Of a stretch of 64,000 nucleotides of DNA, positions 1 through 11,726 are shown one piece after another. The stretch is from Litoditis marina. Taxonomy: Eukaryota > Nematoda > Chromadorea > Rhabditida > Rhabditidae. The translations under genes were made by a program, and so were the position numbers. The notes beneath the pieces were generated by a model, which ran no database searches, was not told the DNA's origin, and worked only from the letters and a program-made list of their open reading frames with translations. The stretch lies in assembly GCA_964036275.1 (NCBI GenBank), contig OZ038434.1, positions 21,999,879 to 22,063,878 on the forward strand. The letters are read 5' to 3'. Within the stretch, counting starts at the first letter, position 1; each line of letters begins with the position of its first letter.

Positions 1-2366
1 AATGTTCATCTTATTTGTATAAGTTGAAACAGTCCCGAAATAATTGAGTGGCGGTGCTAACCAAAAACACCCCCAAGTTGACGTGAATGGAGTTGCGATT
101 TTCGCCCTACGTGAGATTTAGTATTCAAACTTGGTATTTTTGAACTCCCCTCATGTGTAGAAACTCAAAAATGTTCATCTTATTAGCATGAGTTGAAACA
201 GTCCCGAAATAATTGAGTGGCGGTGCTAACCAAAAACACCCCCAAGTTGACGTGAATGGAGTTGCGATTTTCGCCCTACGTGAGATTTAGTATTCAAACT
301 TGGTATTTTTGAACTCCCCTCATGTGTAGAAACTCAAAAATGTTCATCTTATTAGCATAAGTTGAAACAGTCCCGAAATAATTGAGTGGCGGTGCTAACC
401 AAAAACACCCCCAAATTGACGTGAATGGAGTTGCGATTTTTGCCCTACGTGAGATTTAGTGTTCAAACTTGGTATTTTTGAACTCCTCTCATGTGTAGAA
501 ACTCAAAAATGTTCATCTTATTAGCATAAGTTGAAACAGTCCTGAAATAATTGAGTGGCGGTGCTAACCAAAAACACCCCCAAATTAACGTGAATGGAGT
601 TGCGATTTTCGCCCTACGTGAGATTCAGTATTCAAACTTGGTATTTTTGAACTCCTCTCATGTGTAGAAACTTAAAAATGTGCATCTTATTAGCATAAGT
701 TGAAACAGTCCCGAAATAATTGAGTGGCGGTGCTAACCAAAAACACCCCCAAGTTGACGTGAATGGAGTTGCGATTTTCGCCCTACGTGAGATTTAGTGT
801 TCAAACTTGGTATTTTTGAACTCCTCTCATGTGTAGAAACTCGTAAATGTTCATCTTATTAGCATAAGTTAAAACAGTCCCGAAATAATTGAGTGGCGGT
901 GCTAACCAAAAACACCCCCAAGTTGACGTGAATGGAGTTGCGATTTTCGCCCTACGTGGGATTTAGTGTTCAAACTTGGTATTTTTGAACTTCTCTCATG
1001 TGTAGAAACTCAAAAATGTTCATCTTATTAGCATAAGTTGAAACAGTCCCGAAATAATTGAGTGGCGATGCTAACCAAAAACACCCCCAAATTGACGTGA
1101 ATGGAGTTGCGATTTTCGCCCTACGTGAGATTTAGTATTCAAACTTGGTATTTTTGAACTCCTCTCATGTGTAGAAACTTAAAAATGTTCATCTTATTTG
1201 TATAAGTTGAAACAGTCCCGAAATAATTGAGTGGCGGTGCTAACCAAAAACACCCCCAAGTTGACGTGAATGGAGTTGCGATTTTCGCCCTACGTGAGAT
1301 TTAGTATTCAAACTTGGTATTTTTGAACTCCCCTCATGTGTAGAAACTCAAAAATGTTCATCTTATTAGCATGAGTTGAAACAGTCCCGAAATAATTGAG
1401 TGGCGGTGCTAACCAAAAACACCCCCAAGTTGACGTGAATGGAGTTGCGATTTTCGCCCTACGTGAGATTTAGTATTCAAACTTGGTATTTTTGAACTCC
1501 CCTCATGTGTAGAAACTCAAAAATGTTCATCTTATTAGCATAAGTTGAAACAGTCCCGAAATAATTGAGTGGCGGTGCTAACCAAAAACACCCCCAAATT
1601 GACGTGAATGGAGTTGCGATTTTTGCCCTACGTGAGATTTAGTGTTCAAACTTGGTATTTTTGAACTCCTCTCATGTGTAGAAACTCAAAAATGTTCATC
1701 TTATTAGCATAAGTTGAAACAGTCCTGAAATAATTGAGTGGCGGTGCTAACCAAAAACACCCCCAAATTAACGTGAATGGAGTTGCGATTTTCGCCCTAC
1801 GTGAGATTCAGTATTCAAACTTGGTATTTTTGAACTCCTCTCATGTGTAGAAACTTAAAAATGTGCATCTTATTAGCATAAGTTGAAACAGTCCCGAAAT
1901 AATTGAGTGGCGGTGCTAACCAAAAACACCCCCAAGTTGACGTGAATGGAGTTGCGATTTTCGCCCTACGTGAGATTTAGTGTTCAAACTTGGTATTTTT
2001 GAACTCCTCTCATGTGTAGAAACTCGTAAATGTTCATCTTATTAGCATAAGTTAAAACAGTCCCGAAATAATTGAGTGGCGGTGCTAACCAAAAACACCC
2101 CCAAGTTGACGTGAATGGAGTTGCGATTTTCGCCCTACGTGGGATTTAGTGTTCAAACTTGGTATTTTTGAACTTCTCTCATGTGTAGAAACTCAAAAAT
2201 GTTCATCTTATTAGCATAAGTTGAAACAGTCCCGAAATAATTGAGTGGCGATGCTAACCAAAAACACCCCCAAATTGACGTGAATGGAGTTGCGATTTTC
2301 GCCCTACGTGAGATTTAGTGTTCAAACTTGGTATTTTTGAACTCCTCTCATGTGTAGAAACTCAAA
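1..2366 (+). repeat. Seven-monomer higher-order repeat (1183 bp), two tandem copies
   Basis: Bases 1-1183 and 1184-2366 are near-identical copies of a unit of seven 169-bp monomers. Diagnostic variants recur at the same place in both: tatttgtataag (monomer 1), tagcatgagttg (2), the sequence cagtcctg (4), gtgcatc (5), ctcgtaaatg with gttaaaac (6), and ggcgatgct (7). The first difference I noticed is near 1135 against 2318 (gtattc against gtgttc). After 2366 the order jumps back to monomer type 4, so a third copy is incomplete. Confidence 0.9.
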
Positions 2367-2559
2367 AATGTTCATCTTATTAGCATAAGTTGAAACAGTC
2401 CTGAAATAATTGAGTGGCGGTGCTAACCAAAAACACCCCCAAATTGACGTGAATGGAGTTGCGATTTTCGCCCTACGTGAGATTTAGTATTCAAACTTGG
2501 TATTTTTGAACTCCTCTCATGTGTAGAAACTTAAAAATGTGCATCTTATTAGCATAAGT

Positions 2560-4500
2560 TGAAACAGTCCCGAAATAATTGAGTGGCGGTGCTAACCAAA
2601 AACACCCCCAAGTTGACGTCAATGGAGTTGCGATTTTCGCCCTACGTGAGATTTAGTGTTCAAACTTGGTATTTTTGAACTCCTCTCATGTGTAGAAACT
2701 CGTAAATGTTCATCTTATTAGCATAAGTTGAAACAGTCCCGAAATAATTGAGTGGCGGTGCTAACCAAAAACACCCCCAAGTTGACGTGAATGGAGTTGC
2801 GATTTTCGCACTACGTGGGATTTAGTGTTCAAACTTGGTATTTTTGAACTTCTCTCATGTGTAGAAACTCAAAAATGTTCATCTTATTAGCATAAGTTGA
2901 AACAGTCCCGAAATAATTGAGTGGCGGTGCTAACCAAAAACACCCCCAAGTTGACGTGAATGGAGTTGCGATTTTCGCCCTACGTGGGATTTAGTGTTCA
3001 AACTTGGTATTTTTGAACTCCTCTCATGTGTAGAAACGTGAATGGAGTTGCGATTTTCGCCCTACGTGAGATTTAGTGTTCAAACTTGGTATTTTTGAAC
3101 TCCTCTCATGTGTAGAAACTTAAAAATGTTTATCTCATTAGCATAAGTTGAAACAGTCCCGAAATAATTGAGTGGCGGTGCTAACCAAAAACACCCCCAA
3201 GTTGACGTGAATGGAGTTGCGATTTTCGCCCTACGCGAGATTTAGTGTTCAAACTTGGTATTTTTGAACTCCTCTCATGTGTAGAAACTTAAAAATGTTC
3301 ATCTTATTAGCATAAGTTGAAACAGTCCCGAAATAATTGAGTGGCGGTGCTAACCAAAAACACCCCCAAATTGACGTGAATGGAGTTGCGATTTTTGCCC
3401 TACGTGAGATTTAGTGTTCAAACTTGGTATTTTTGAACTCCCCTCATGTGTAGAAACTCAAAAATGTTCATCTTATTAGCATAAGTTGAAACCGTCCCGA
3501 AATAATTGAGTGGCGGTGCTAAACAAAAACACCCCCAAATTGACGTGAATGGAGTTGCGATTTTCGCCCTACGTGAGATTTAGTATTCAAACTTGGTATT
3601 TTTGAACTCCTCTCATGTGTAGAAACTTAAAAATGTTCATCTTATTTGCATAAGTTGAAACAGTCCCGAAATAATTGAGTGGCCGTGCTAACCAAAAACA
3701 CCCCCAAGTTGACGTGAATGGAGTTGCGATTTTCGCCCTACGTGAGATTTAGTATTCAAACTTGGTATTTTTGAACTCCTCTCATGTGTAGAAACTTAAA
3801 AATGTTCATCTTATTTGTATAAGTTGAAACAGTCCCGAAATAATTGAGTGGCGGTGCTAACCAAAAACACCCCCAAGTTGACGTGAATGGAGTTGCGATT
3901 TTCGCCCTACGTGAGATTTAGTATTCAAACTTGGTATTTTTGAACTCCTCTCATGTGTAGAAACTTAAAAATGTTCATCTTATTTGCATAAGTTGAAACA
4001 GTCCCGAAATAATTGAGTGGCGGTGCTAACCAAAAACACCCCCAAGTTGACGTGAATGGAGTTGCGATTTTCGCCTTACGTGAGATTTAGTATTCAAACT
4101 TGGTATTTTTGAACTCCCCTCATGTGTAGAAACTCAAAAATGTTCATCTTATTAGCATACGTTGAAACAGTCCCGAAATAATTGAGTGGCGGTGCTAACC
4201 AAAAACACCCCCAAATTGACGTGAATGGAGTTGCGATTTTTGCCCTACGTGAGATTTAGTGTTCAAACTTGGTATTTTTGAACTCCTCTCATGTGTAGAA
4301 ACTCAAAAATGTTCATCTTATTAGCATAAGTTGAAACAGTATTGAAATAATTGAGTGGCGGTGCTAACCAAAAACACCCCCAAGTTGACGTGAATGGAGT
4401 TGCGATTTTCGCCCTACGTGAGAATTAGTGTTCAAACTTGGTATTTTTGAACTCCTCTCATGTGTAGAAACTCAAGAATGTTCATCTTATTAGCATAAGT
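2560..4500 (+). repeat. Satellite A block duplicated at 5684-7624 (first copy)
   Basis: This roughly 1.94-kb block matches 5684-7624 at a constant offset of 3124 bp. The offset is fixed by private markers: TTGACGTCAATGG (C at 2620 and 5744), the 87-bp deletion junction (3037 and 6161), and cagtattg (4337 and 7461). The match fails on the left near 2560, where gtgcatc differs, and on the right near 4500, where ggccgtgc differs. The offset is not a multiple of 169 because the deletion is inside the unit. Confidence 0.85.
2874..3124 (+). repeat. Satellite A pair carrying an 87-bp internal deletion
   Basis: A normal monomer pair spans 338 bp, but here two successive start landmarks lie 251 bp apart. 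The text runs from TGTAGAAAC directly into GTGAATGGAG near 3037, so the segment from the monomer start to just before the GTGAATGG landmark is missing. The dinucleotide AC is shared by both edges and suggests microhomology. The same junction recurs at 6161 and, reverse-complemented, at 13663, so it was copied with larger blocks. Confidence 0.9.
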
Positions 4501-5683
4501 TGAAACAGTCCCGAAATAATTGAGTGGCCGTGCTAACCAAAAACACCCCCAAGTTGACGTGAATGGAGTTGCGATTTTCGCCCTACGTGAGATTTAGTAT
4601 TCAAACTTGGTATTTTTGAACTCCTCTCATGTGTAGAAACTTAAAAATGTTCATCTTATTTGTATAAGTTGAAACAGTCCCGAAATAATTGAGTGGCGGT
4701 GCTAACCAAAAACACCCCCAAGTTGACGTGAATGGAGTTGCGATTTTCGCCCTACGTGAGATTTAGTATTCAAACTTGGTATTTTTGAACTCCTCTCATG
4801 TGTAGAAACTTAAAAATGTTCATCTTATTTGCATAAGTTGAAACAGTCCCGAAATAATTGAGTGGCGGTGCTAACCAAAAACACCCCCAAGTTGACGTGA
4901 ATGGAGTTGCGATTTTCGCCCTACGTGAGATTTAGTGTTCAAACTTGGTATTTTTGAACTCCTCTCATGTGTAGAAACTCGTAAATGTTCATCTTATTAG
5001 CATAAGTTAAAACAGTCCCGAAATAATTGAGTGGCGGTGCTAACCAAAAACACCCCCAAGTTGACGTGAATGGAGTTGCGATTTTCGCCCTACGTGGGAT
5101 TTAGTGTTCAAACTTGGTATTTTTGAACTTCTCTCATGTGTAGAAACTCAAAAATGTTCATCTTATTAGCATAAGTTGAAACAGTCCCGAAATAATTGAG
5201 TGGCGATGCTAACCAAAAACACCCCCAAATTGACGTGAATGGAGTTGCGATTTTCGCCCTACGTGAGATTTAGTGTTCAAACTTGGTATTTTTGAACTCC
5301 TCTCATGTGTAGAAACTCAAAAATGTTCATCTTATTAGCATAAGTTGAAACAGTCCTGAAATAATTGAGTGGCGGTGCTAACCAAAAACACCCCCAAATT
5401 GACGTGAATGGAGTTGCGATTTTCGCCCTACGTGAGATTTAGTATTCAAACTTGGTATTTTTGAACTCCTCTCATGTGTAGAAACTTAAAAATGTTCATC
5501 TTATTAGCATAAGTTGAAACAGTCCCGAAATAATTGAGTGGCGGTGCTAACCAAAAACACCCCCAAATTGACGTGAATGGAGTTGCGATTTTTGCCCTAC
5601 GTGAGATTTAGTGTTCAAACTTGGTATTTTTGAACTCCCCTCATGTGTAGAAACTCAAAAATGTTCATCTTATTAGCATAAGT

Positions 5684-7624
5684 TGAAACAGTCCCGAAAT
5701 AATTGAGTGGCGGTGCTAACCAAAAACACCCCCAAGTTGACGTCAATGGAGTTGCGATTTTCGCCCTACGTGAGATTTAGTGTTCAAACTTGGTATTTTT
5801 GAACTCCTCTCATGTGTAGAAACTCGTAAATGTTCATCTTATTAGCATAAGTTGAAACAGTCCCGAAATAATTGAGTGGCGGTGCTAACCAAAAACACCC
5901 CCAAGTTGACGTGAATGGAGTTGCGATTTTCGCCCTACGTGGGATTTAGTGTTCAAACTTGGTATTTTTGAACTTCTCTCATGTGTAGAAACTCAAAAAT
6001 GTTCATCTTATTAGCATAAGTTGAAACAGTCCCGAAATAATTGAGTGGCGGTGCTAACCAAAAACACCCCCAAGTTGACGTGAATGGAGTTGCGATTTTC
6101 GCCCTACGTGGGATTTAGTGTTCAAACTTGGTATTTTTGAACTCCTCTCATGTGTAGAAACGTGAATGGAGTTGCGATTTTCGCCCTACGTGAGATTTAG
6201 TGTTCAAACTTGGTATTTTTGAACTCCTCTCATGTGTAGAAACTTAAAAATGTTTATCTCATTAGCATAAGTTGAAACAGTCCCGAAATAATTGAGTGGC
6301 GGTGCTAACCAAAAACACCCCCAAGTTGACGTGAATGGAGTTGCGATTTTCGCCCTACGCGAGATTTAGTGTTCAAACTTGGTATTTTTGAACTCCTCTC
6401 ATGTGTAGAAACTTAAAAATGTTCATCTTATTAGCATAAGTTGAAACAGTCCCGAAATAATTGAGTGGCGGTGCTAACCAAAAACACCCCCAAATTGACG
6501 TGAATGGAGTTGCGATTTTTGCCCTACGTGAGATTTAGTGTTCAAACTTGGTATTTTTGAACTCCCCTCATGTGTAGAAACTCAAAAATGTTCATCTTAT
6601 TAGCATAAGTTGAAACCGTCCCGAAATAATTGAGTGGCGGTGCTAACCAAAAACACCCCCAAATTGACGTGAATGGAGTTGCGATTTTCGCCCTACGTGA
6701 GATTTAGTATTCAAACTTGGTATTTTTGAACTCCTCTCATGTGTAGAAACTTAAAAATGTTCATCTTATTTGCATAAGTTGAAACAGTCCCGAAATAATT
6801 GAGTGGCCGTGCTAACCAAAAACACCCCCAAGTTGACGTGAATGGAGTTGCGATTTTCGCCCTACGTGAGATTTAGTATTCAAACTTGGTATTTTTGAAC
6901 TCCTCTCATGTGTAGAAACTTAAAAATGTTCATCTTATTTGTATAAGTTGAAACAGTCCCGAAATAATTGAGTGGCGGTGCTAACCAAAAACACCCCCAA
7001 GTTGACGTGAATGGAGTTGCGATTTTCGCCCTACGTGAGATTTAGTATTCAAACTTGGTATTTTTGAACTCCTCTCATGTGTAGAAACTTAAAAATGTTC
7101 ATCTTATTTGCATAAGTTGAAACAGTCCCGAAATAATTGAGTGGCGGTGCTAACCAAAAACACCCCCAAGTTGACGTGAATGGAGTTGCGATTTTCGCCT
7201 TACGTGAGATTTAGTATTCAAACTTGGTATTTTTGAACTCCCCTCATGTGTAGAAACTCAAAAATGTTCATCTTATTAGCATACGTTGAAACAGTCCCGA
7301 AATAATTGAGTGGCGGTGCTAACCAAAAACACCCCCAAATTGACGTGAATGGAGTTGCGATTTTTGCCCTACGTGAGATTTAGTGTTCAAACTTGGTATT
7401 TTTGAACTCCTCTCATGTGTGGAAACTCAAAAATGTTCATCTTATTAGCATAAGTTGAAACAGTATTGAAATAATTGAGTGGCGGTGCTAACCAAAAACA
7501 CCCCCAAGTTGACGTGAATGGAGTTGCGATTTTCGCCCTACGTGAGAATTAGTGTTCAAACTTGGTATTTTTGAACTCCTCTCTTGTGTAGAAACTCAAG
7601 AATGTTCATCTTATTAGCATAAGT
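5684..7624 (+). repeat. Satellite A block duplicated from 2560-4500 (second copy)
   Basis: This is the partner of 2560-4500 at +3124 bp, sharing the same private markers. Differences are few, for example tgtgtggaaac near 7421 where the partner has tgtgtagaaac. Between the two blocks, 4900-5480 repeats the 7-mer region around 1950-2520 at an offset of 2955 bp (18 monomers minus the 87-bp deletion). Confidence 0.83.
5998..6248 (+). repeat. Second copy of the 87-bp-deleted satellite A pair
   Basis: TGTAGAAAC joins GTGAATGGAG at 6161, exactly 3124 bp after the same junction at 3037. It arrived by block duplication rather than by a second independent deletion. Confidence 0.88.
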
Positions 7625-10600
7625 TGAAACAGTCCTGAAATAATTGAGTGGCGGTGCTTACCAAAAACACCCCCAAGTTGACGTGAATGGAGTTGCGATT
7701 TTCGCCCTACGTGAGACTTAGTATTCAAACTTGGTATTTTTGAACTCCTCTCATGTGTAGAAACTTAAAAATGTTCATCTTATTTGTATAAGTTGAAACA
7801 GTCCCGAAATAATTGAGTGGCGGTGCTAAGTGGCGGTGCTAACCAAAAACACCCCCAAGTTGACGTGAATGGAGTTGCGATTTTCGCCCTACGTGGGATT
7901 TAGTGTTCAAACTTGGTGTTTTTGAACTCCTCTCATGTGTAGAAACTCAAAAATGTTCATCTTATTCGCATAAGTTGAAACAGTCCCGAAATAATTGAGT
8001 GGCCGTGCTAACCAAAAACACCCCCAAGTTGACGTGAATGGAGTTGCGATTTTCGCCCTACGTGAGATTTAGTATTCAAACTTGGTATTTTTGAACTCCT
8101 CTCATGTGTAGAAACTTAAAAATGTTCATCTTATTTGTATAAGTTGAAACAGTCCCGAAATAATTGAGTGGCGGTGCTAACCAAAAACACCCCCAAATTG
8201 ACGTGAATGGAGTTGCGATTTTCGCCCTACGTGAGATTTAGTATTCAAACGTGGTATTTTTGAACTCCTCTCATGTGTAGAAACTTAAAAATGTTCATCT
8301 TATTTGTATAAGTTGAAACAGTCCCGAAATAATTGAGTGGCCGTGCTAACCAAAAACACCCCCAAGTTGACGTGAATGGAGTTGCGATTTTCGCCCTACG
8401 TGAGATTTAGTATTCAAACTTGGTATTTTTGAACTCCTCTCATGTGTAGAAACTTAAAAATGTTCATCTTATTTGTATAAGTTGAAACAGTCCCGAAATA
8501 ATTGAGTGGCGGTGCTAACCAAAAACACCCCCAAATTGACGTGAATGGAGTTGCGATTTTCGCCCTACGTGAGATTTAGTATTCAAACTTGGTATTTTTG
8601 AACTCCTCTCATGTGTAGAAACTTAAAAATGTTCATCTTATCTGTATAAGTTGAAACAGTCCCGAAATAATTGAGTGGCGGTGCTAACCAAAAACACCCC
8701 CAAGTTGACGTGAATGGAATTGCGATTTTCGCCCTACGTGAGATTTAGTATTCAAACTTGGTATTTTTGAACTCCTCTCATGTGTAGAAACTTAAAAATG
8801 TTCATCTTATTTGCATAAGTTGAAACAGTCCCGAAATAATTGAGTGGCCGTGCTAACCAAAAACACCCCCAAGTTGACGTGAATGGAGTTGCGATTTTCG
8901 CCCTACGTGAGATTTAGTATTCAAACTTGGTATTTTTGAACTCCTCTCATGTGTAGAAACTTAAAAATGTTCATCTTATTTGCATAAGTTGAAACAGTCC
9001 CGAAATAATTGAGTGGCCGTGCTAACCAAAAACACCCCCAAGTTGACGTGAATGGAGTTGCGATTTTCGCCCTACGTGAGATTTAGTATTCAAACTTGGT
9101 ATTTTTGAACTCCTCTCATGTGTAGAAACTTAAAAATGTTCATCTTATTTGTATAAGTTGAAACAGTCCCGAAATAATTGAGTGGCGGTGCTAACCAAAA
9201 ACACCCCCAAGTTGACGTGAATGGAGTTGCGATTTTCGCCCTACGTGAGATTTAGTATTCAAACTTGGTATTTTTGAACTCCTCTCATGTGTAGAAACTT
9301 AAAAATGTTCATCTTATTTGCATAAGTTGAAACAGTCCCGAAATAATTGAGTGGCGGTGCTAACCAAAAACACCCCCAAGTTGACGTGAATGGAGTTGCG
9401 ATTTTCGCCTTACGTGAGATTTAGTATTCAAACTTGGTATTTTTGAACTCCCCTCATGTGTAGAAACTCAAAAATGTTCATCTTATTAGCATACGTTGAA
9501 ACAGTCCCGAAATAATTGAGTGGCGGTGCTAACCAAAAACACCCCCAAGTTGACGTGAATGGAGTTGCGATTTTCGCCCTACGTGAGATTTAGTGTTCAA
9601 ACTTGGTATTTTTGAACTCCTCTCATGTGTAGAAACTTAAAAATGTTCATCTTATTTGTATAAGTTGAAACAGTCCCGAAATAATTGAGTGGCGGTGCTA
9701 ACCAAAAACACCCCCAAGTTGACGTGAATGGAGTTGCGATTTTCGCCCTACGTGAGATTTAGTATTCAAACTTGGTATTTTTGAACTCCTCTCATGTGTA
9801 GAAACTTAAAAATGTTCATCTTATTTGCATAAGTTGAAACAGTCCCGAAATAATTGAGTGGCGGTGCTAACCAAAAACACCCCCAAGTTGACGTGAATGG
9901 AGTTGCGATTTTCGCCTTACGTGAGATTTAGTATTCAAACTTGGTATTTTTGAACTCCCCTCATGTGTAGAAACTCAAAAATGTTCATCTTATTAGCATA
10001 CGTTGAAACAGTCCCGAAATAATTGAGTGGCGGTGCTAACCAAAAACACCCCCAAATTGACGTGAATGGAGTTGCGATTTTTGCCCTACGTGAGATTTAG
10101 TGTTCAAACTTGGTATTTTTGAACTCCTCTCATGTGTAGAAACTCAAAAATGTTCATCTTATTAGCATAAGTTGAAACAGTATTGAAATAATTGAGTGGC
10201 GGTGCTAACCAAAAACACCCCCAAGTTGACGTGAATGGAGTTGCGATTTTCGCCCTACGTGAGAATTAGTGTTCAAACTTGGTATTTTTGAACTCCTCTC
10301 ATGTGTAGAAACTCAAGAATGTTCATCTTATTAGCATAAGTTGAAACAGTCCTGAAATAATTGAGTGGCGGTGCTTACCAAAAACACCCCCAAGTTGACG
10401 TGAATGGAGTTGCGATTTTCGCCCTACGTGAGACTTAGTATTCAAACTTGGTATTTTTGAACTCCTCTCATGTGTAGAAACTTAAAAATGTTCATCTTAT
10501 TTGTATAAGTTGAAACAGTCCCGAAATAATTGAGTGGCGGTGCTAACCAAAAACACCCCCAAGTTGACGTGAATGGAGTTGCGATTTTCGCCCTACGTGG

Positions 10601-11645
10601 GATTTAGTGTTCAAACTTGGTGTTTTTGAACTCCTCTCATGTGTAGAAACTCAAAAATGTTCATCTTATTCGCATAAGTTGAAACAGTCCCGAAATAATT
10701 GAGTGGCCGTGCTAACCAAAAACACCCCCAAGTTGACGTGAATGGAGTTGCGATTTTCGCCCTACGTGAGATTTAGTATTCAAACTTGGTATTTTTGAAC
10801 TCCTCTCATGTGTAGAAACTTAAAAATGTTCATCTTATTTGTATAAGTTGAAACAGTCCCGAAATAATTGAGTGGCGGTGCTAACCAAAAACACCCCCAA
10901 ATTGACGTGAATGGAGTTGCGATTTTCGCCCTACGTGAGATTTAGTATTCAAACGTGGTATTTTTGAACTCCTCTCATGTGTAGAAACTTAAAAATGTTC
11001 ATCTTATTTGTATAAGTTGAAACAGTCCCGAAATAATTGAGTGGCCGTGCTAACCAAAAACACCCCCAAGTTGACGTGAATGGAGTTGCGATTTTCGCCC
11101 TACGTGAGATTTAGTATTCAAACTTGGTATTTTTGAACTCCTCTCATGTGTAGAAACTTAAAAATGTTCATCTTATTTGTATAAGTTGAAACAGTCCCGA
11201 AATAATTGAGTGGCGGTGCTAACCAAAAACACCCCCAAATTGACGTGAATGGAGTTGCGATTTTCGCCCTACGTGAGATTTAGTATTCAAACTTGGTATT
11301 TTTGAACTCCTCTCATGTGTAGAAACTTAAAAATGTTCATCTTATCTGTATAAGTTGAAACAGTCCCGAAATAATTGAGTGGCGGTGCTAACCAAAAACA
11401 CCCCCAAGTTGACGTGAATGGAATTGCGATTTTCGCCCTACGTGAGATTTAGTATTCAAACTTGGTATTTTTGAACTCCTCTCATGTGTAGAAACTTAAA
11501 AATGTTCATCTTATTTGCATAAGTTGAAACAGTCCCGAAATAATTGAGTGGCCGTGCTAACCAAAAACACCCCCAAGTTGACGTGAATGGAGTTGCGATT
11601 TTCGCCCTACGTGAGATTTAGTATTCAAACTTGGTATTTTTGAAC
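6890..11645 (+). repeat. Sixteen-monomer higher-order repeat (2704 bp), second copy truncated
   Basis: From about 6890 the sequence recurs about 2.7 kb later. The offset is 2717 bp before the 13-bp duplication at 7817-7842 and 2704 bp (16 x 169) after it. Markers in register: cgccttacg (7196 and 9913), tagcatacgttg (7281 and 9998), cagtattg (7461 and 10178), ttggtgttttt (7918 and 10622), caaacgtggt (8251 and 10955), and cttatctgta (8641 and 11345). The second copy stops near 11645, just before the inversion junction. Confidence 0.87.
7817..7842 (+). repeat. 13-bp tandem duplication inside a satellite A monomer
   Basis: GTGGCGGTGCTAA occurs twice in direct succession (7817-7829 and 7830-7842). 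The otherwise near-identical block 2.7 kb downstream (about 10534) has one copy. The duplication therefore arose after, or was lost from one copy after, the 16-mer block was duplicated. Confidence 0.95.
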
Positions 11646-11659
11646 TCCCCTCATGTGTA

Positions 11660-11726
11660 GAAACTCAAAAATGTTATTTCAGGACTGTTTCAACTTATGC
11701 TAATAAGATGAACATTTTTGAGTTTC
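11660..11726. other. Fold-back inversion junction within satellite A
   Basis: Forward satellite A ends in GAAACTCAAAAATGTT (to 11675). The array then continues as its own reverse complement, from ATTTCAGGACTG onward. The last 16 bases on the left pair perfectly with AACATTTTTGAGTTTC starting at 11711, and pairing continues outward into the flanking arrays. The unpaired spacer is 11676-11710, 35 nt. The dinucleotide TT is shared by both sides of the join. Confidence 0.93.

Larger units (their letters stand above)
1..11675 (+). repeat. Satellite A array, 169-bp monomer, forward orientation
   Basis: Head-to-tail monomers start at 1, 170, 339, 508, 677, 846, 1015 and 1184, an exact 169-bp period, giving about 69 copies. 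Fixed landmarks in each monomer include GTTGAAACAGTCC, GAGTGGCGGTGCTAACC, a run of five C in AACACCCCC, and CTCATGTGTAGAAAC. Monomers differ by only a few substitutions, for example tatttgtataag against tattagcataag, and gtattcaaac against gtgttcaaac. No reading frame of useful length is open. I do not recognise the family. It shares no extended similarity with satellite B. The array is organised into higher-order units listed separately. Confidence 0.97.
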